Assembly (NCBI RefSeq): GCF_026151205.1
Contig: NC_087082.1
Location: forward strand, 12,991,865-13,055,864
Direction of reading: 5' to 3'
Source: Bolinopsis microptera
Lineage: Eukaryota; Ctenophora; Tentaculata; Lobata; Bolinopsidae
DNA length: 64,000 nt
The notes beneath the pieces were generated by a model. That model was given only the letters and a program-made list of their open reading frames with translations, searched no databases and had not been told where the DNA came from. Numbering within the stretch: the first letter of the stretch is position 1; each line of letters starts with the position of its first letter. The translations under genes were made by a program, and so were the position numbers. Shown one piece after another: positions 22,453 through 34,938 of this stretch.

Positions 22453-24500
22453 GATTAACAACTGATTAGCTGATCAAATTGGTGCAGTCCGTTTCTCCTA
22501 GTTCAATCAAAAATCCAAGTTTAGCACAGCTAACAGAAACAAGCTTGTAAAATTCTTGCCATCAAGATCGCGTGATGACAGACGAGGCCTTCGAGAAGTT
22601 GATTGAATTTAAATAATGCTGCTACAGTGGCAAGCGAATCCTTAATCCTAAAAAGGGAGAGGCGTTATAACATAAATTAAAAACAATTTATTTGTTAAAT
22701 CATCCTGGTCACGCAGGGTATTGAATATTGATTTACATCGACGAATACTGTTCAGCATGGCCAATCATTACGTCACAAAGTACGGAAGCAAATAAGATTA
22801 TTCGAATTTTACGACGTCAAAGTTTTTAGTTTTTTTGAAGATTGTCCTGCTATGTGAGGGACTCTCTCTACATTTTACTTATAACGCTCCCAGGAAGTGT
22901 AGGGAGAAACGAAATACAGGATTGGGCAATGGTCCAAACAATTTGAATCTAGGGAGATCCAAGGTTAATTGTGAAGCTCTGTTGAGAGTTATCATTTCTG
23001 TTAAAGTCGTTATGAAGTCGTTATACTCAGTAACCAGACAAACAACCGATGTTGCTTAAAAATGAATGGAATAAAGAAAAATAAAAGTCACAAGAGATGT
23101 ATGAGATTCGATGCACAAAGGTTTGCAAATACCAATTGCAATCGCAATTTCAGAGGTTTATATAGCTATAGACCACACACAAAGGTGACTCGATTGGTAT
23201 TTAAAAGTTTAAAGGGGGTAGGGTTTGTTATGCAGGTGTCAGATGACAGTGGTTGAAAAGCATTTAAATTCGACAATTTGGGATATTACGTATCCCCTAA
23301 GTTGAGTTTAGAGGTTGTGAAGTTTTGGCAAATCACCACTATAAAAGCACCGGAAGTTTCTCAAAAGATATCACAGTTTCGAAAACCAGCCAAATTAATG
23401 AACCTCTAAAAGTTGACCAACCCCGACTCTGAATACATTCGGAATTTCACCCTTCGGGGACAATTCACCCGACAAAAGCTCACAATGAATTGCCAGATAA
23501 TTGCGCCCATCACGCGGCTATCCCCACAGATTTGGAGGGCTGTACAAACGTTCATTAGTGTTCAACAAGGGGATGAGATTGAAATGTGCAGCTAAGCAGC
23601 TAAGCTCTCCTGCACAAGTAGGGAAAGGGGATAGAGATCAGTTTTATTGTACAAATTAACCAAACAACTGATCTTAAGATCTTATATCTGCTGGTGTGCA
23701 ACCACCCATCCCTCCCATAAGTCCCATCGCTTTTCCAGAATTCTGTCTGTTCTGACATTTCTGGGAATGTAGCCTTAGGTTCTTTGCTAAAGAGAAATTA
23801 AGTATCAGATCTTATGCAACTTTAAGTTTCGAATCATAGAAAATGGTGCCTTCAAAATCCATAATAATAATATTCTATATAAGCCTAATCTCACGCAAAG
23901 AACGTGATTAAGATAAACTGATCGTGACTAAGATAAACTGATCGTGACTAAGCTAAACGGTCTCTTTAAAACATGCGTAATGTGTCAAAACCTGTCAACT
24001 TTTGTCAGGTACGTACAGCAGAACTGAGCCATGAACTGACAAGCAGGAGTGATCAGGTGTTTGAAAGGTGCAGTTAAATGTGGTAAAATGTGGCTAAGTA
24101 GCTGCGAGGGGTGGAATGCACGGCGTGGTTAGATACGATCAGGTAATTGCACATATCAGGCTGACCAATCTCTTGAGTACAGGCTCGTGAGACACAAACG
24201 AAAGGAGACCGGAGACACGCCAACCTTAACGTGCTATCAAGAGATTCAGATAAATCAGTACCTTTTAGTATATAACTATAACAGCAAAGTGGAAGTTCAG
24301 GTGAAAACTACTAGGCAAGCCTTATTCTCAAGATTAATCACAATAGTAAGAAATCTAATACAATCACCAGAACAGTTGGAACAGTTAAAGAACTGCATTA
24401 AATTTAACAGAATTATAACTGTTACTGTGCAGTGTGCAGCTACTCCAGGTGTATTGTAAAATCAGTGTTACTATTATACTACTCGTAGTGTTTGAGGTAA
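22453..24500. other. Intergenic upstream of the rabphilin-like gene
   Basis: I see no supportable gene. Several 60-90-aa plus-strand ORFs (for example 24187-24459) lack recognisable motifs and splice context. The rabphilin-like promoter should lie just above 22452; I see no definite element. An ACCACCACTGCAGTGGTGGT palindrome (20 bp) sits just beyond, at 24515-24534. Confidence 0.5.
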
Positions 24501-24834
24501 TCTCACTGCTCGACACCACCACTGCAGTGGTGGTCCACCACCATCATCATCATGACCCGTGACTGACTCTTCCAGAAACTACTTTGTGGGTGATCGTATC
24601 ATTGACAATGTCACAGGCACCATTGTTACAGTGCCCAGTGGTGCAGGAGCCATGGATCAAAATTAAGACATGACATTTCATTATAAATAATATATATACT
24701 TGACAATCGGGATCTCCAAATACTCTTACTGCTGCACATATAGATTTGGGCAAAAACGGTCTGATGAATCAGGATGTGACATTATAGTTCACGATCCTGC
24801 AAATGGAGATAGTAAATAAATACAATTTCTCTTG

Positions 24835-25258
24835 GATTGGACTGGTAGTGGTAAATGGTGGTAATGGTAGTGGTAAATGGTGGTGATGGTAGTGGTAAAT
24901 GGTGGTAGATGGTACGGTAGATGGTACGGTAGATGGTACGGTAGGTGGTGGTAGATGGTGGTAGATGGTGGTAGATGGTGGTAGATGGTGATAGATGGTG
25001 GTAGATGGTGATGATGGTGGTAGATGGTGGTAGATGGTGATGATGGTGGTAGATGGTGGTAGATGGTGGTAGATGGTGGTAGATGGTGGTAGATGGTGAT
25101 GATGGTGGTAGATGGTGGTAGATGGTGGTAGATGGTGGTAGATGGTGATGATGGTGGTAGATGGTGGTAGATGGTGGTAGATGGTGGTAGATGGTGGTAG
25201 ATGGTGGTGATGGTGGTGATGGTGGTGATGGTGGTGATGGTGGTAGATGGTAGTGGTG
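24835..25258. repeat. GGTGGTAGAT / GGTGAT microsatellite
   Basis: About 420 bp of G/T-rich purine-biased tandem repeat is built from tggtggtaga, tggtgatga and tggtacggtaga units, with higher-order blocks in which runs of ggtagat are punctuated by ggtgat. The G-richness on one strand could favour G-quadruplex or slipped structures. Confidence 0.95.
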
Positions 25259-25299
25259 ATCAGCGAATGATGGTACTTACTACTTATATTGAAGCTTGA

Positions 25300-28180
25300 T
25301 CTGCTCCCTCCTACTTTGACGTCATGTTCGAGTACCGGAAATAAAACAAGGTTGCAACCAGAATCGCCACTCTAACGACCATATTTGGTGCAAAATAACG
25401 TTTACAAGCGAACTATAATTCGTTTGAGATCCCTCGCCAGAGAAAGAAATATATTATCCACAAAATAGTCATGATATCAGCCAGAAAAATGAAAATCGAA
25501 TGTCTGAGTGTATCTCAACCATTGTGGACGAAAAAAATAAGTTTTTGTGAGCAAGATACCTATTATGTGTATTCTCTATTCAGGTGCCTTAAATTTGAAG
25601 AAATAAGTCTTTTATCGTTACTGATAGTGATAACGAGTGACTTAGACTTTATCTGAACCACAGATAATAACTACAAACTCGAACGAACTGTATTATTGTT
25701 GTCATCAAAATTTTCACTTAATGCAAAAAATTTGAACAATCTTTGCTGCAGTTATATAAACTTTCCACAAAATCGTCCAAATTTTAAAATGGAAGGAATT
25801 CGCAATAACCCACGATAACTGTCATTACTGTTATCAGCATTTACCGAAATGTTCTGCAATTTTGTAGATTTCTTCCAGACAAATACGCTTTTGGGAAGAT
25901 TACTCCAAACGCAAAATACTTTAATACTTCCCCTTCCTCTGCCAATAAGTATTTATTATATAACTCATGCTATAACTATTTACTAAATATATATAAATCT
26001 GGTTTGGCAGGTGTCACGCTGTGTCTGGTATTCCGTTTATAATTTCTATCAGGTTGGAGTGCAGATACGCTATCAGGATGCGGGGAAAAAATTGTGTGAT
26101 ATCTCTACAATCTAGTGCGCTATAGAATGTGTGATGTTAGTATGCGATCGAAATCTGTGATTTTGATTTAAAACGTTTACAAATATCACATTCACAACAA
26201 AGCAATTATGATAAAATAAACCGAAAACGTAGAGCCATAAATATTATAAAAGGTACCAGGAACAGACCATTACTTGTAATACCTTATCGGACCTTATTTG
26301 GACGGACATTACTTGAACGGACATAATTATGAACGGACATAAATATGAACGCTAGAAGGCAATCAAAACCATCAAAAATCCGAATTTTTTTCATCTTTTT
26401 TTTGACGTTTTTAAAATTTTAGCAAATGATTTTTAAATCCATTTTTCATACAGTAAGCTTATCTGCCCAAGAAGACTCAGTACAATAACGTTATAACGTT
26501 ACCCCATATATGATAGTCGCTCACAAGAATAAATTAACTCAAAAACACACAAAAATTATGTATATATTTAAATGTGTTAAGACCAGGCGACCAGCTTTGA
26601 TTTAATTTATATTATAGCTATAATATATATATACTTATAGTACTGTTTAATAACTGTTGTGAGATCAAAAACAGTTAAGTAAATAGAAGCATGGTTAGTG
26701 CAATAAATTGAGTACGTCACAAGTGCATGAATTTTATAAAGTGCATCATAAATGTAACAATAAGTGCATTATAATAGGAGCAATCAAATACGTGATATAG
26801 AAACGCTCAAACTACTCAAACTAGAAGTAGAGTTAGTTTAAGCGTCATATTAAATTATTAACCCAACTCAAACATCCCAACATATTTGAAGCCCCCGTAC
26901 AGATTAAATAAAATCCATTACCAAAACCAGGCTCACAGCTGCAGCTGTTCTCACTATATGTTACATAGTTGGCCGACGTGACATAACGCGTTTTGACATC
27001 CCATCCCCGATACTTCATTCTGTCAATTACCTAATTCTTCCTGTAAACCTAGAAAATGCGACTTCGAGAACCTGCCATGCTATGTGCACATCATGTCATC
27101 ATGTGCTGATCAGTCAAATTGCAACCCCCTCAATTACATCACATGTACATGTTTCTGGAGGATATACCTTATTTAGGGGTCTTAAGTCTTCCATTCGTGA
27201 CGTCATAATTTTGAAGTACTTAAAGTAAAGACCACAAAACCTTAAACCAGTTTGACAAGACGTTTCAGTTTCTCCAAATTTGCAGATATCGCACCTTGTT
27301 AGGACTTTTAGGATATCAAATTTTGGCGACGGAATCCTCGAACCAGTAGGTACAGTAAACCATCTGCAAAGCAACAACCCTCAAATATAAAACACGGCGG
27401 AGGTATAAGACCCAACGTTTGCACAATGACTTTTGGCCCACCCTGTATGTTTCCCACAAACGGTATAACGAGTACTATTTAACTTTATATGATTATATCG
27501 CTGTTCTATATTCTTCTATTGATGTTCTTATATAACATTGGGGAAATTTTAGATTAAATATTTTAGTTGAATTTATTATTTAAAACTGAAAGCTTAAAGG
27601 ACTACGAAATAAAATCCGATGAGACATGACATTTGGACGAGAACACCGGTAGCGTAAACAAATTTAATTTTACTGAAATATTGATATAATCAAACAGCTT
27701 CCCAAATTCAGAGGATGACTTTAGTTTAAATACGTCAATGGCATTTAACCACCACCACCACAGTTCTCTGCGTCCACAGCGGCGCTATTTCATATGCTGA
27801 CAGATTCAGTAAATTTTGATTATTTGTAAATTGTTTTACCGACACGAGGTACACACAACGTAGGAAATTGTTTATAACTTAAATAATATTTTGTTCTCTT
27901 GGTATTAAACTGACAGCCAGAATTTACGCAAGCATTCTGCCAGTGCCACTTCAGATTTCGGATGATTATTAATTCCAATTATGGAGCTAAGAGTAAGAAC
28001 CGGAAGAGGTAGAAGAATCGGAGCGGAAACAAATGATATGACATGTTGGCCACTGTTGGCCACTGACTGATCATAAAGTGGTGAAAACTGTTTTTACTTC
28101 TACAGGTAAGCGTGGGCGACTGTTACTGAAGGAAACTATACCAAGTTTATGAGAAAGAGCACTGTTTATATCTGGTAGTG
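25300..28180. other. Intergenic, nothing coding seen
   Basis: AT-rich. The only local repeat is a short triplication of gaacggacata at 26300-26345. No exon with credible splice signals was found on either strand. The ORFs present (25471-25656, 27114-27377) show no recognisable motif. Confidence 0.5.
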
Positions 28181-28187
28181 GTAGTTG

Positions 28188-28548
28188 TAAACAGCACTTA
28201 AACTAGTCTGATTAACAGCTCTTAAACTAGTCTGGTTAACAGCTCTAAAGCTAGTCTGGTTAACAGCTCTTAAACTAGTCTGGTTAACAGCTCTAAAACT
28301 AGTCTGGTTAACAGCTCTTAAACTAGTCTGGTTAACAGCTCTTAAACTAGTCTGGTTAACAGCACTTAAACTAGTCTGGTTAACAGCTCTAAAACTAGTC
28401 TGGTTAACAGCTCTTAAACTAGTCTGGTTAACAGCTCTAAAACTAGTCTGGTTAACAGCTCTAAAACTAGTCTGGTTAACAGCTCTAAAACTAGTCTGGT
28501 TAACAGCTCTAAAACAAGTCTGGTTAGCAATACTAAAACTAGTTATAA
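28188..28548. repeat. 24-bp minisatellite, about 15 copies
   Basis: The unit is taacagctctaaaactagtc plus tggt, with t/a variants (ctcttaaact, cacttaaact). Each unit contains the ACTAGT palindrome and GTTAAC at the junction. The array is regular, with no indels seen. Confidence 0.95.
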
Positions 28549-30364
28549 TGTGTCTTGCATTGAATAAACGTCAAAAAGATCAAGCTTCCTCAAAACCTTT
28601 TTAGGTACCTTAATCGCTCATCACATATATTATCTGATAAAAGTTAGCAGATCGCTGTGCTAGATTCTGCAGAAATCGATGTCTTTGTAGTACTAAAAAG
28701 CTTCGACGATACCAGTGTTTTGCATTTTGCTAAGAACCAGAAGCTTTGCTAAAGGGGCTGATCGTATATAATTAATACAGTATCATATCCATGAAATGCA
28801 TCTTCTGTAGAGGATGTAGTAAATCAGATCAAGTATAACTATAGTAAACTCGACTTTACTTCGGTGCCTTGCTTATTATCTAAGCAATTACCACTTTTAG
28901 TTTAGCATCAGTAATTTTTGAGTTCAAAATAAAAAGCAAATATCCGTTGTTTTTACAATTTTGATAAGTGAAATAACAGATCGATAATCAATACAAAAAT
29001 ATTCTATTTTTTTGAAAATTTATTAAGCACAATCATTGATATGCTGTCTCACATGGAGGATAAATGATTAAAATTATTAAACCGCTGACGAAAAAATTTG
29101 AAAACCGATATCAACACAAACCCCAGTCTCGCAATCGGAAAACAAGTCTAAAAGTGTAAGTAAATGGTAAAATAATCGTTAAAAGAGTATTTAAACGAAA
29201 TAAAACCAGGGTAAACATAGTGGCACAAAGTTGATATAAGGATCGTTTACATGTTACGCAATCATCTTTTGGCCAATTTTTAACCCCCCTCCCCCCTCCG
29301 TAATTAGTTTTACACTTAGCTATTGCATCAAAATTATACTAGCGTAATCATTTTGAAACCCCCCTCCCCCTCGGATGATTCCATAATATGTGAACGACCC
29401 CATATGATTGCGTTAAAACCTGATTTTATGATTCTAAATAATAATGCAGCTAGTACGGTAGTCTAGTCTAAAAGTGATTTTTGATCAAAATACACGGATT
29501 TTATGGAATTTTTGCCTTATTTTCACGCGTTTCTTGGCCACTTCACTCAAAATTTACACAGTTTTCTAAGTAACGGTAATGTTTTCAATTTATATTTTAG
29601 TCGCTTGCGAACATCAACGTCTTTGAGTTTCGGGGTGATTAGGCCAAATTACTGTTTTTTAATTTCTATGGTACCCCCTATTTAATTGTTTTTAGGAAAT
29701 AAAGTTACCCATTAATACACAGTTGGTAGATGGAACTTAAACCTGTACAAATAATACTAGTCTCACAATCATACCTTTACTTAGCAGGATATTTAATATA
29801 CTTGAAAAGAATATTGACCACAGAAGATCATTTGTTATACTTATAATACTAGTAACGCTAGCCTGATAGATTCAAAATGTTCTGAATTGGAACAGCATGC
29901 TTTGAATCTTTGAAATGTGTTAGGAATGCAGACTATTCTGACTCAGTACAAAACATAATTCTAGAATACCAAAAATAAAACAAAAAATCAAAGCCCGAAC
30001 ATATGCGAGCAGATTATATAGCGTTCAGACCGAGACAACATTCAGTCCATTCCATTGACCCTAATCAAACATAATCTTCATTAATCTAAGGGGTAGGCGA
30101 ACAAAATTGATCCTAAACCATGCTATATTTAATGATATTAAACAGTGCAGAGAGTTGGCGAGAAAGTGTATTTGATCTATGATGGCATCAGGTGCGACAA
30201 TCTAATGAGTTCGAGTAGTATCAACATACTGTATTAACATAAGGATGGGTTGGTTTATCACTGGGTGTATGTGCAGTGTACGCCATTATGAACTTCATGC
30301 AAATATACAAATTGAACTGTGCACATGGATTTGTAGACTATCTACAGATAGGAATTTAAAGAGC
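28549..30364. other. Intergenic with one MITE, no gene
   Basis: AT-rich, with no supportable exon. It contains the short TIR element at 29238-29402. The last 200 bp before the satellite are unremarkable unique sequence. Confidence 0.5.
29238..29402. mobile_element. Short TIR element (MITE), copy 2, about 165 bp
   Basis: The left end ggatcgtttacatgttacgc, continuing aatcatc, is mirrored by the right end (gatgattccataatatgtg, then aacgacccc). Each end is followed inward by a C-rich tract (accccccctcccccctcc; acccccctccccctcgg) in inverted arrangement. ATA-type bases flank both sides. It is related to copies at 10267 and 39951. Confidence 0.75.
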
Positions 30365-33300
30365 CAAACCAGGCCCCCATTCCTGAACCACTAATTACAG
30401 ACTACAATCAAACCAGGCCCCCATTCCTTAACAACTAATTACAGACTACAATCAAACCAGGCCCCCATTCCTGAACCACTAATTACAAACTACAATAAAA
30501 CCAGGCCCCCATTCCTGAACCACTAATTACAGACTACAATCAAACCAGGCCCCCATTCCTGAACCACTAATTACAAACTATAATCAAACCAGGCCCCCAT
30601 TCCTGAACCACTAATTACAGACTACAATCAAACCAGGCCCCCATTCCTGAACCACTAATTACAGACTATAATCAAACCAGGCCCCCATTCCTGAACAACT
30701 AATTACAAACTACAATCAAACCAGGCCCCCATTCCTGAACCACTAACTACAAACTACAATCAAACCAGGCCCCCATTCCTGAACCACTAATTACAGACTA
30801 AAATCAAACCAGGCCCCCATTCCTGAACCACTAATTACAAACTATAATCAAACCAGGCCCCCATTCCTGAACCACTAATTACAGACTACAATCAAACCAG
30901 GCCCCCATTCCTGAACCACTAATTACAGACTACAATCAAACCAGGCCCCCATTCCTTAACAACTAATTACAAACTACAATCAAACCAGGCCCCCATTCCT
31001 GAACCACTAATTACAGACTACAATAAAACCAGGCCCCCATTCCTTAACAACTAATTACAAACTACAATCAAACCAGGCCCCCATTCCTGAACCACTAATT
31101 ACAGACTACAATCAAACCAGGCCCCCATTCCTGAACCACTAACTACAAACTACAATCAAACCAGGCCCCCATTCCTGAACAACTAATTACAGACTACAAT
31201 CAAACCAGGCCCCCATTCCTGAACCACTAATTACAGACTACAATCAAACCAGGCCCCCATTCCTGAACCACTAATTACAGACTACAATAAAACCAGGCCC
31301 CCATTCCTTAACAACTAATTACAAACTACAATCAAACCAGGCCCCCATTCCTGAACCACTAATTACAGACTACAATCAAACCAGGCCCCCATTCCTGAAC
31401 CACTAATTACAGACTACAATCAAACCAGGCCCCCATTCCTGAACCACTAATTACAGACTACAATCAAACCAGGCCCCCATTCCTGAACCACTAATTACAG
31501 ACTACAATCAAACCAGGCCCCCATTCCTGAACCACTAATTTCAAACTACAATCAAACCAGGCCCCCATTCCTTAACAACTAATTACAGACTACAATCAAA
31601 CCAGGCCCCCATTCCTGAACCACTAATTACAGACTACAATCAAACCAGGCCCCCATTCCTGAACCACTAATTTCAAACTACAATCAAACCAGGCCCCCAT
31701 TCCTGAACCACTAATTACAGACTACAATCAAACCAGGCCCCCATTCCTGAACCACTAATTTCAAACTACAATCAAACCAGGCCCCCATTCCTGAACCACT
31801 AATTACAGACTACAATCAAACCAGGCCCCCATTCCTTAACAACTAATTACAAACTACAATCAAACCAGGCCCCCATTCCTGAACCACTAATTACAGACTA
31901 CAATAAAACCAGGCCCCCATTCCTGAACCACTAATTACAGACTACAATCAAACCAGGCCCCCATTCCTTAACAACTAATTACAGACTACAATCAAACCAG
32001 GCCCCCATTCCTGAACCACTAATTACAGACTATAATCAAACCAGGCCCCCATTCCTGAACCACTAATTTCAAACTACAATCAAACCAGGCCCCCATTCCT
32101 TAACAACTAATTACAGACTACAATCAAACCAGGCCCCCATTCCTTAACAACTAATTACAGACTACAATCAAACCAGGCCCCCATTCCTGAACCACTAATT
32201 ACAGACTACAATCAAACCAGGCCCCCATTCCTGAACCACTAATTTCAAACTACAATCAAACCAGGCCCCCATTCCTGAACCACTAATTACAGACTACAAT
32301 CAAACCAGGCCCCCATTCCTGAACCACTAATTTCAAACTACAATCAAACCAGGCCCCCATTCCTTAACAACTAATTACAGACTACAATCAAACCAGGCCC
32401 CCATTCCTTAACAACTAATTACAGACTACAATCAAACCAGGCCCCCATTCCTGAACCACTAATTACAGACTACAATCAAACCAGGCCCCCATTCCTGAAC
32501 CACTAATTTCAAACTACAATCAAACCAGGCCCCCATTCCTGAACCACTAATTACAGACTACAATCAAACCAGGCCCCCATTCCTGAACCACTAATTACAG
32601 ACTACAATCAAACCAGGCCCCCATTCCTGAACCACTAATTACAAACTACAATCAAACCAGGCCCCCATTCCTGAACCACTAATTACAGACTACAATCAAA
32701 CCAGGCCCCCATTCCTGAACCACTAATTACAGACTACAATCAAACCAGGCCCCCATTCCTGAACCACTAATTACAGACTACAATAAAACCAGGCCCCCAT
32801 TCCTTAACAACTAATTACAGACTACAATCAAACCAGGCCCCCATTCCTGAACAACTAATTACAAACTACAATCAAACCAGGCCCCCATTCCTGAACCACT
32901 AATTACAGACTACAATCAAACCAGGCCCCCATTCCTGAACCACTAATTACAGACTACAATCAAACCAGGCCTACATTCCTGAACAACTAATTACAAACTA
33001 CAATCAAACCAGGCCCCCATTCCTGAACCACTAATTACAAACTATAATCAAACCAGGCCCCCATTCCTGAACCACTAATTACAGACTACAATCAAACCAG
33101 GCCCCCATTCCTGAACCACTAATTACAGACTACAATCAAACCAGGCCCCCATTCCTGAACCACTAATTACAAACTATAATCAAACCAGGCCCCCATTCCT
33201 GAACCACTAATTACAGACTACAATCAAACCAGGCCCCCATTCCTGAACCACTAATTACAAACTATAATCAAACCAGGCCCCCATTCCTGAACAACTAATT

Positions 33301-34938
33301 ACAAACTACAATCAAACCAGGCCCCCATTCCTGAACCACTAATTACAGACTACAATCAAACCAGGCCCCCATTCCTGAACCACTAATTACAGACTACAAT
33401 CAAACCAGGCCCCCATTCCTGAACCACTAATTACAGACTACAATAAAACCAGGCCCCCATTCCTTAACAACTAATTACAAACTACAATCAAACCAGGCCC
33501 CCATTCCCGAACCACTAATTACAGACTACAATAAAACCAGGCCCCCATTCCTTAACAACTAATTACAAACTACAATCAAACCAGGCCCCCATTCCTGAAC
33601 CACTAATTACAGACTAAAATAAAACCAGGCCCCCATTCCTGAACCACTAATTACAGACTAAAATCAAACCAGGCCCCCATTCCTGAACCACTAATTACAA
33701 ACTACAATCAAACCAGGCCCCCATTCCTGAACCACTAATTACAGACTACAATCAAACCAGGCCCCCATTCCTGAACCACTAATTAAAGACTACAATCAAA
33801 CCAGGCCCCCATTCTTGAACCACTAATTACAGACTACAATAAAACCAGGCCCCCATTCCTTAACAACTAATTACAAACTACAATCAAACCAGGCCCCCAT
33901 TCCTGAACCACTAATTACAGACTACAATAAAACCAGGCCCCCATTCCTTAACAACTAATTACAAACTACAATCAAACCAGGCCCCAATTCCTGAACAACT
34001 AATTACAGACTACAATCAAACCAGGCCCCCATTCCTGAACCACTAATTACAGACTACAATCAAACCAGGCCCCCATTCCTTAACAACTAATTACAAACTA
34101 CAATCAAACCAGGCCCCCATTCCTGAACCACTAATTACAGACTACAATCAAACCAGGCCCCCATTCCTTAACAACTAATTACAAACTACAATCAAACCAG
34201 GCCCCCATTCTTGAACCACTAATTACAGACTACAATCAAACCAGGCCCCCATTCCTGAACCACTAATTACAAACTATAATCAAACCAGGCCCCCATTCCT
34301 GAACCACTAATTACAGACTACAATCAAACCAGGCCCCCATTCCTGAACCACTAATTACAGACTACAATCAAACCAGGCCCCCATTCCTGAACCACTAATT
34401 ACAGACTACAATCAAACCAGGCCCCCATTCCTGAACCACTAATTACAGACTACAATAAAACCAGGCCCCCATTCCTGAACCACTAACTACAAACTACAAT
34501 CAAACCAGGCCCCCATTCCTGAACAACTAATTACAGACTACAATCAAACCAGGCCCCCATTCCTGAACAACTAATTACAAACTACAATCAAACCAGGCCC
34601 CAATTCTTGAACCACTAATTACAAACTACAATCAAACCAGGCCCCCATTCTTGAACCACTAATTACAGACTACAATCAAACCAGGCCCCCATTCCTGAAC
34701 CACTAATTACAAACTACAATCAAACCAGGCCCCCATTCCTGAACAACTAATTACAAACTACAATCAAACCAGGCCCCCATTCCTGAACAACTAATTACAG
34801 ACTACAATCAAACCAGGCCCCCATTCCTGAACCACTAATTACAAACTACAATCAAACCAGGCCCCCATTCCTGAACAACTAATTACAGACTACAATCAAA
34901 CCAGGCCCCCATTCCTGAACAACTAATTACAGACTACA
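30365..34938. repeat. 44-bp satellite array, about 104 copies
   Basis: The array runs without a break for 4.57 kb. The unit starts caaaccaggcccccattcct and continues gaaccactaattacagacta plus caat. The register is exactly 44 bp throughout: caaaccaggc recurs at 30541, 31201, 31861, 32521, 33181 and 34501, multiples of 660 (15 units). Variation is confined to a few positions: cctgaaccac or ccttaacaac, acag or acaa, tttcaa, aatcaaa or aataaaa. I see no insertions or deletions. No ORF crosses it. Confidence 0.98.

Noticed and set aside
24515-24534. ACCACCACTGCAGTGGTGGT palindrome
   Set aside because: It lies beside the GGTGGT microsatellite and is probably a by-product of simple-sequence turnover.
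25471-25656. Resemblance between the ORF here and the one at 41174-41362 (KFE..SL..LL...SD)
   Set aside because: The similarity is short and in AT-rich sequence. DNA-level alignment by eye is not convincing.
30365-34938. CRISPR-like regular array
   Set aside because: The repeat is continuous with no unique spacers between units, and the setting is clearly eukaryotic. It is satellite DNA.
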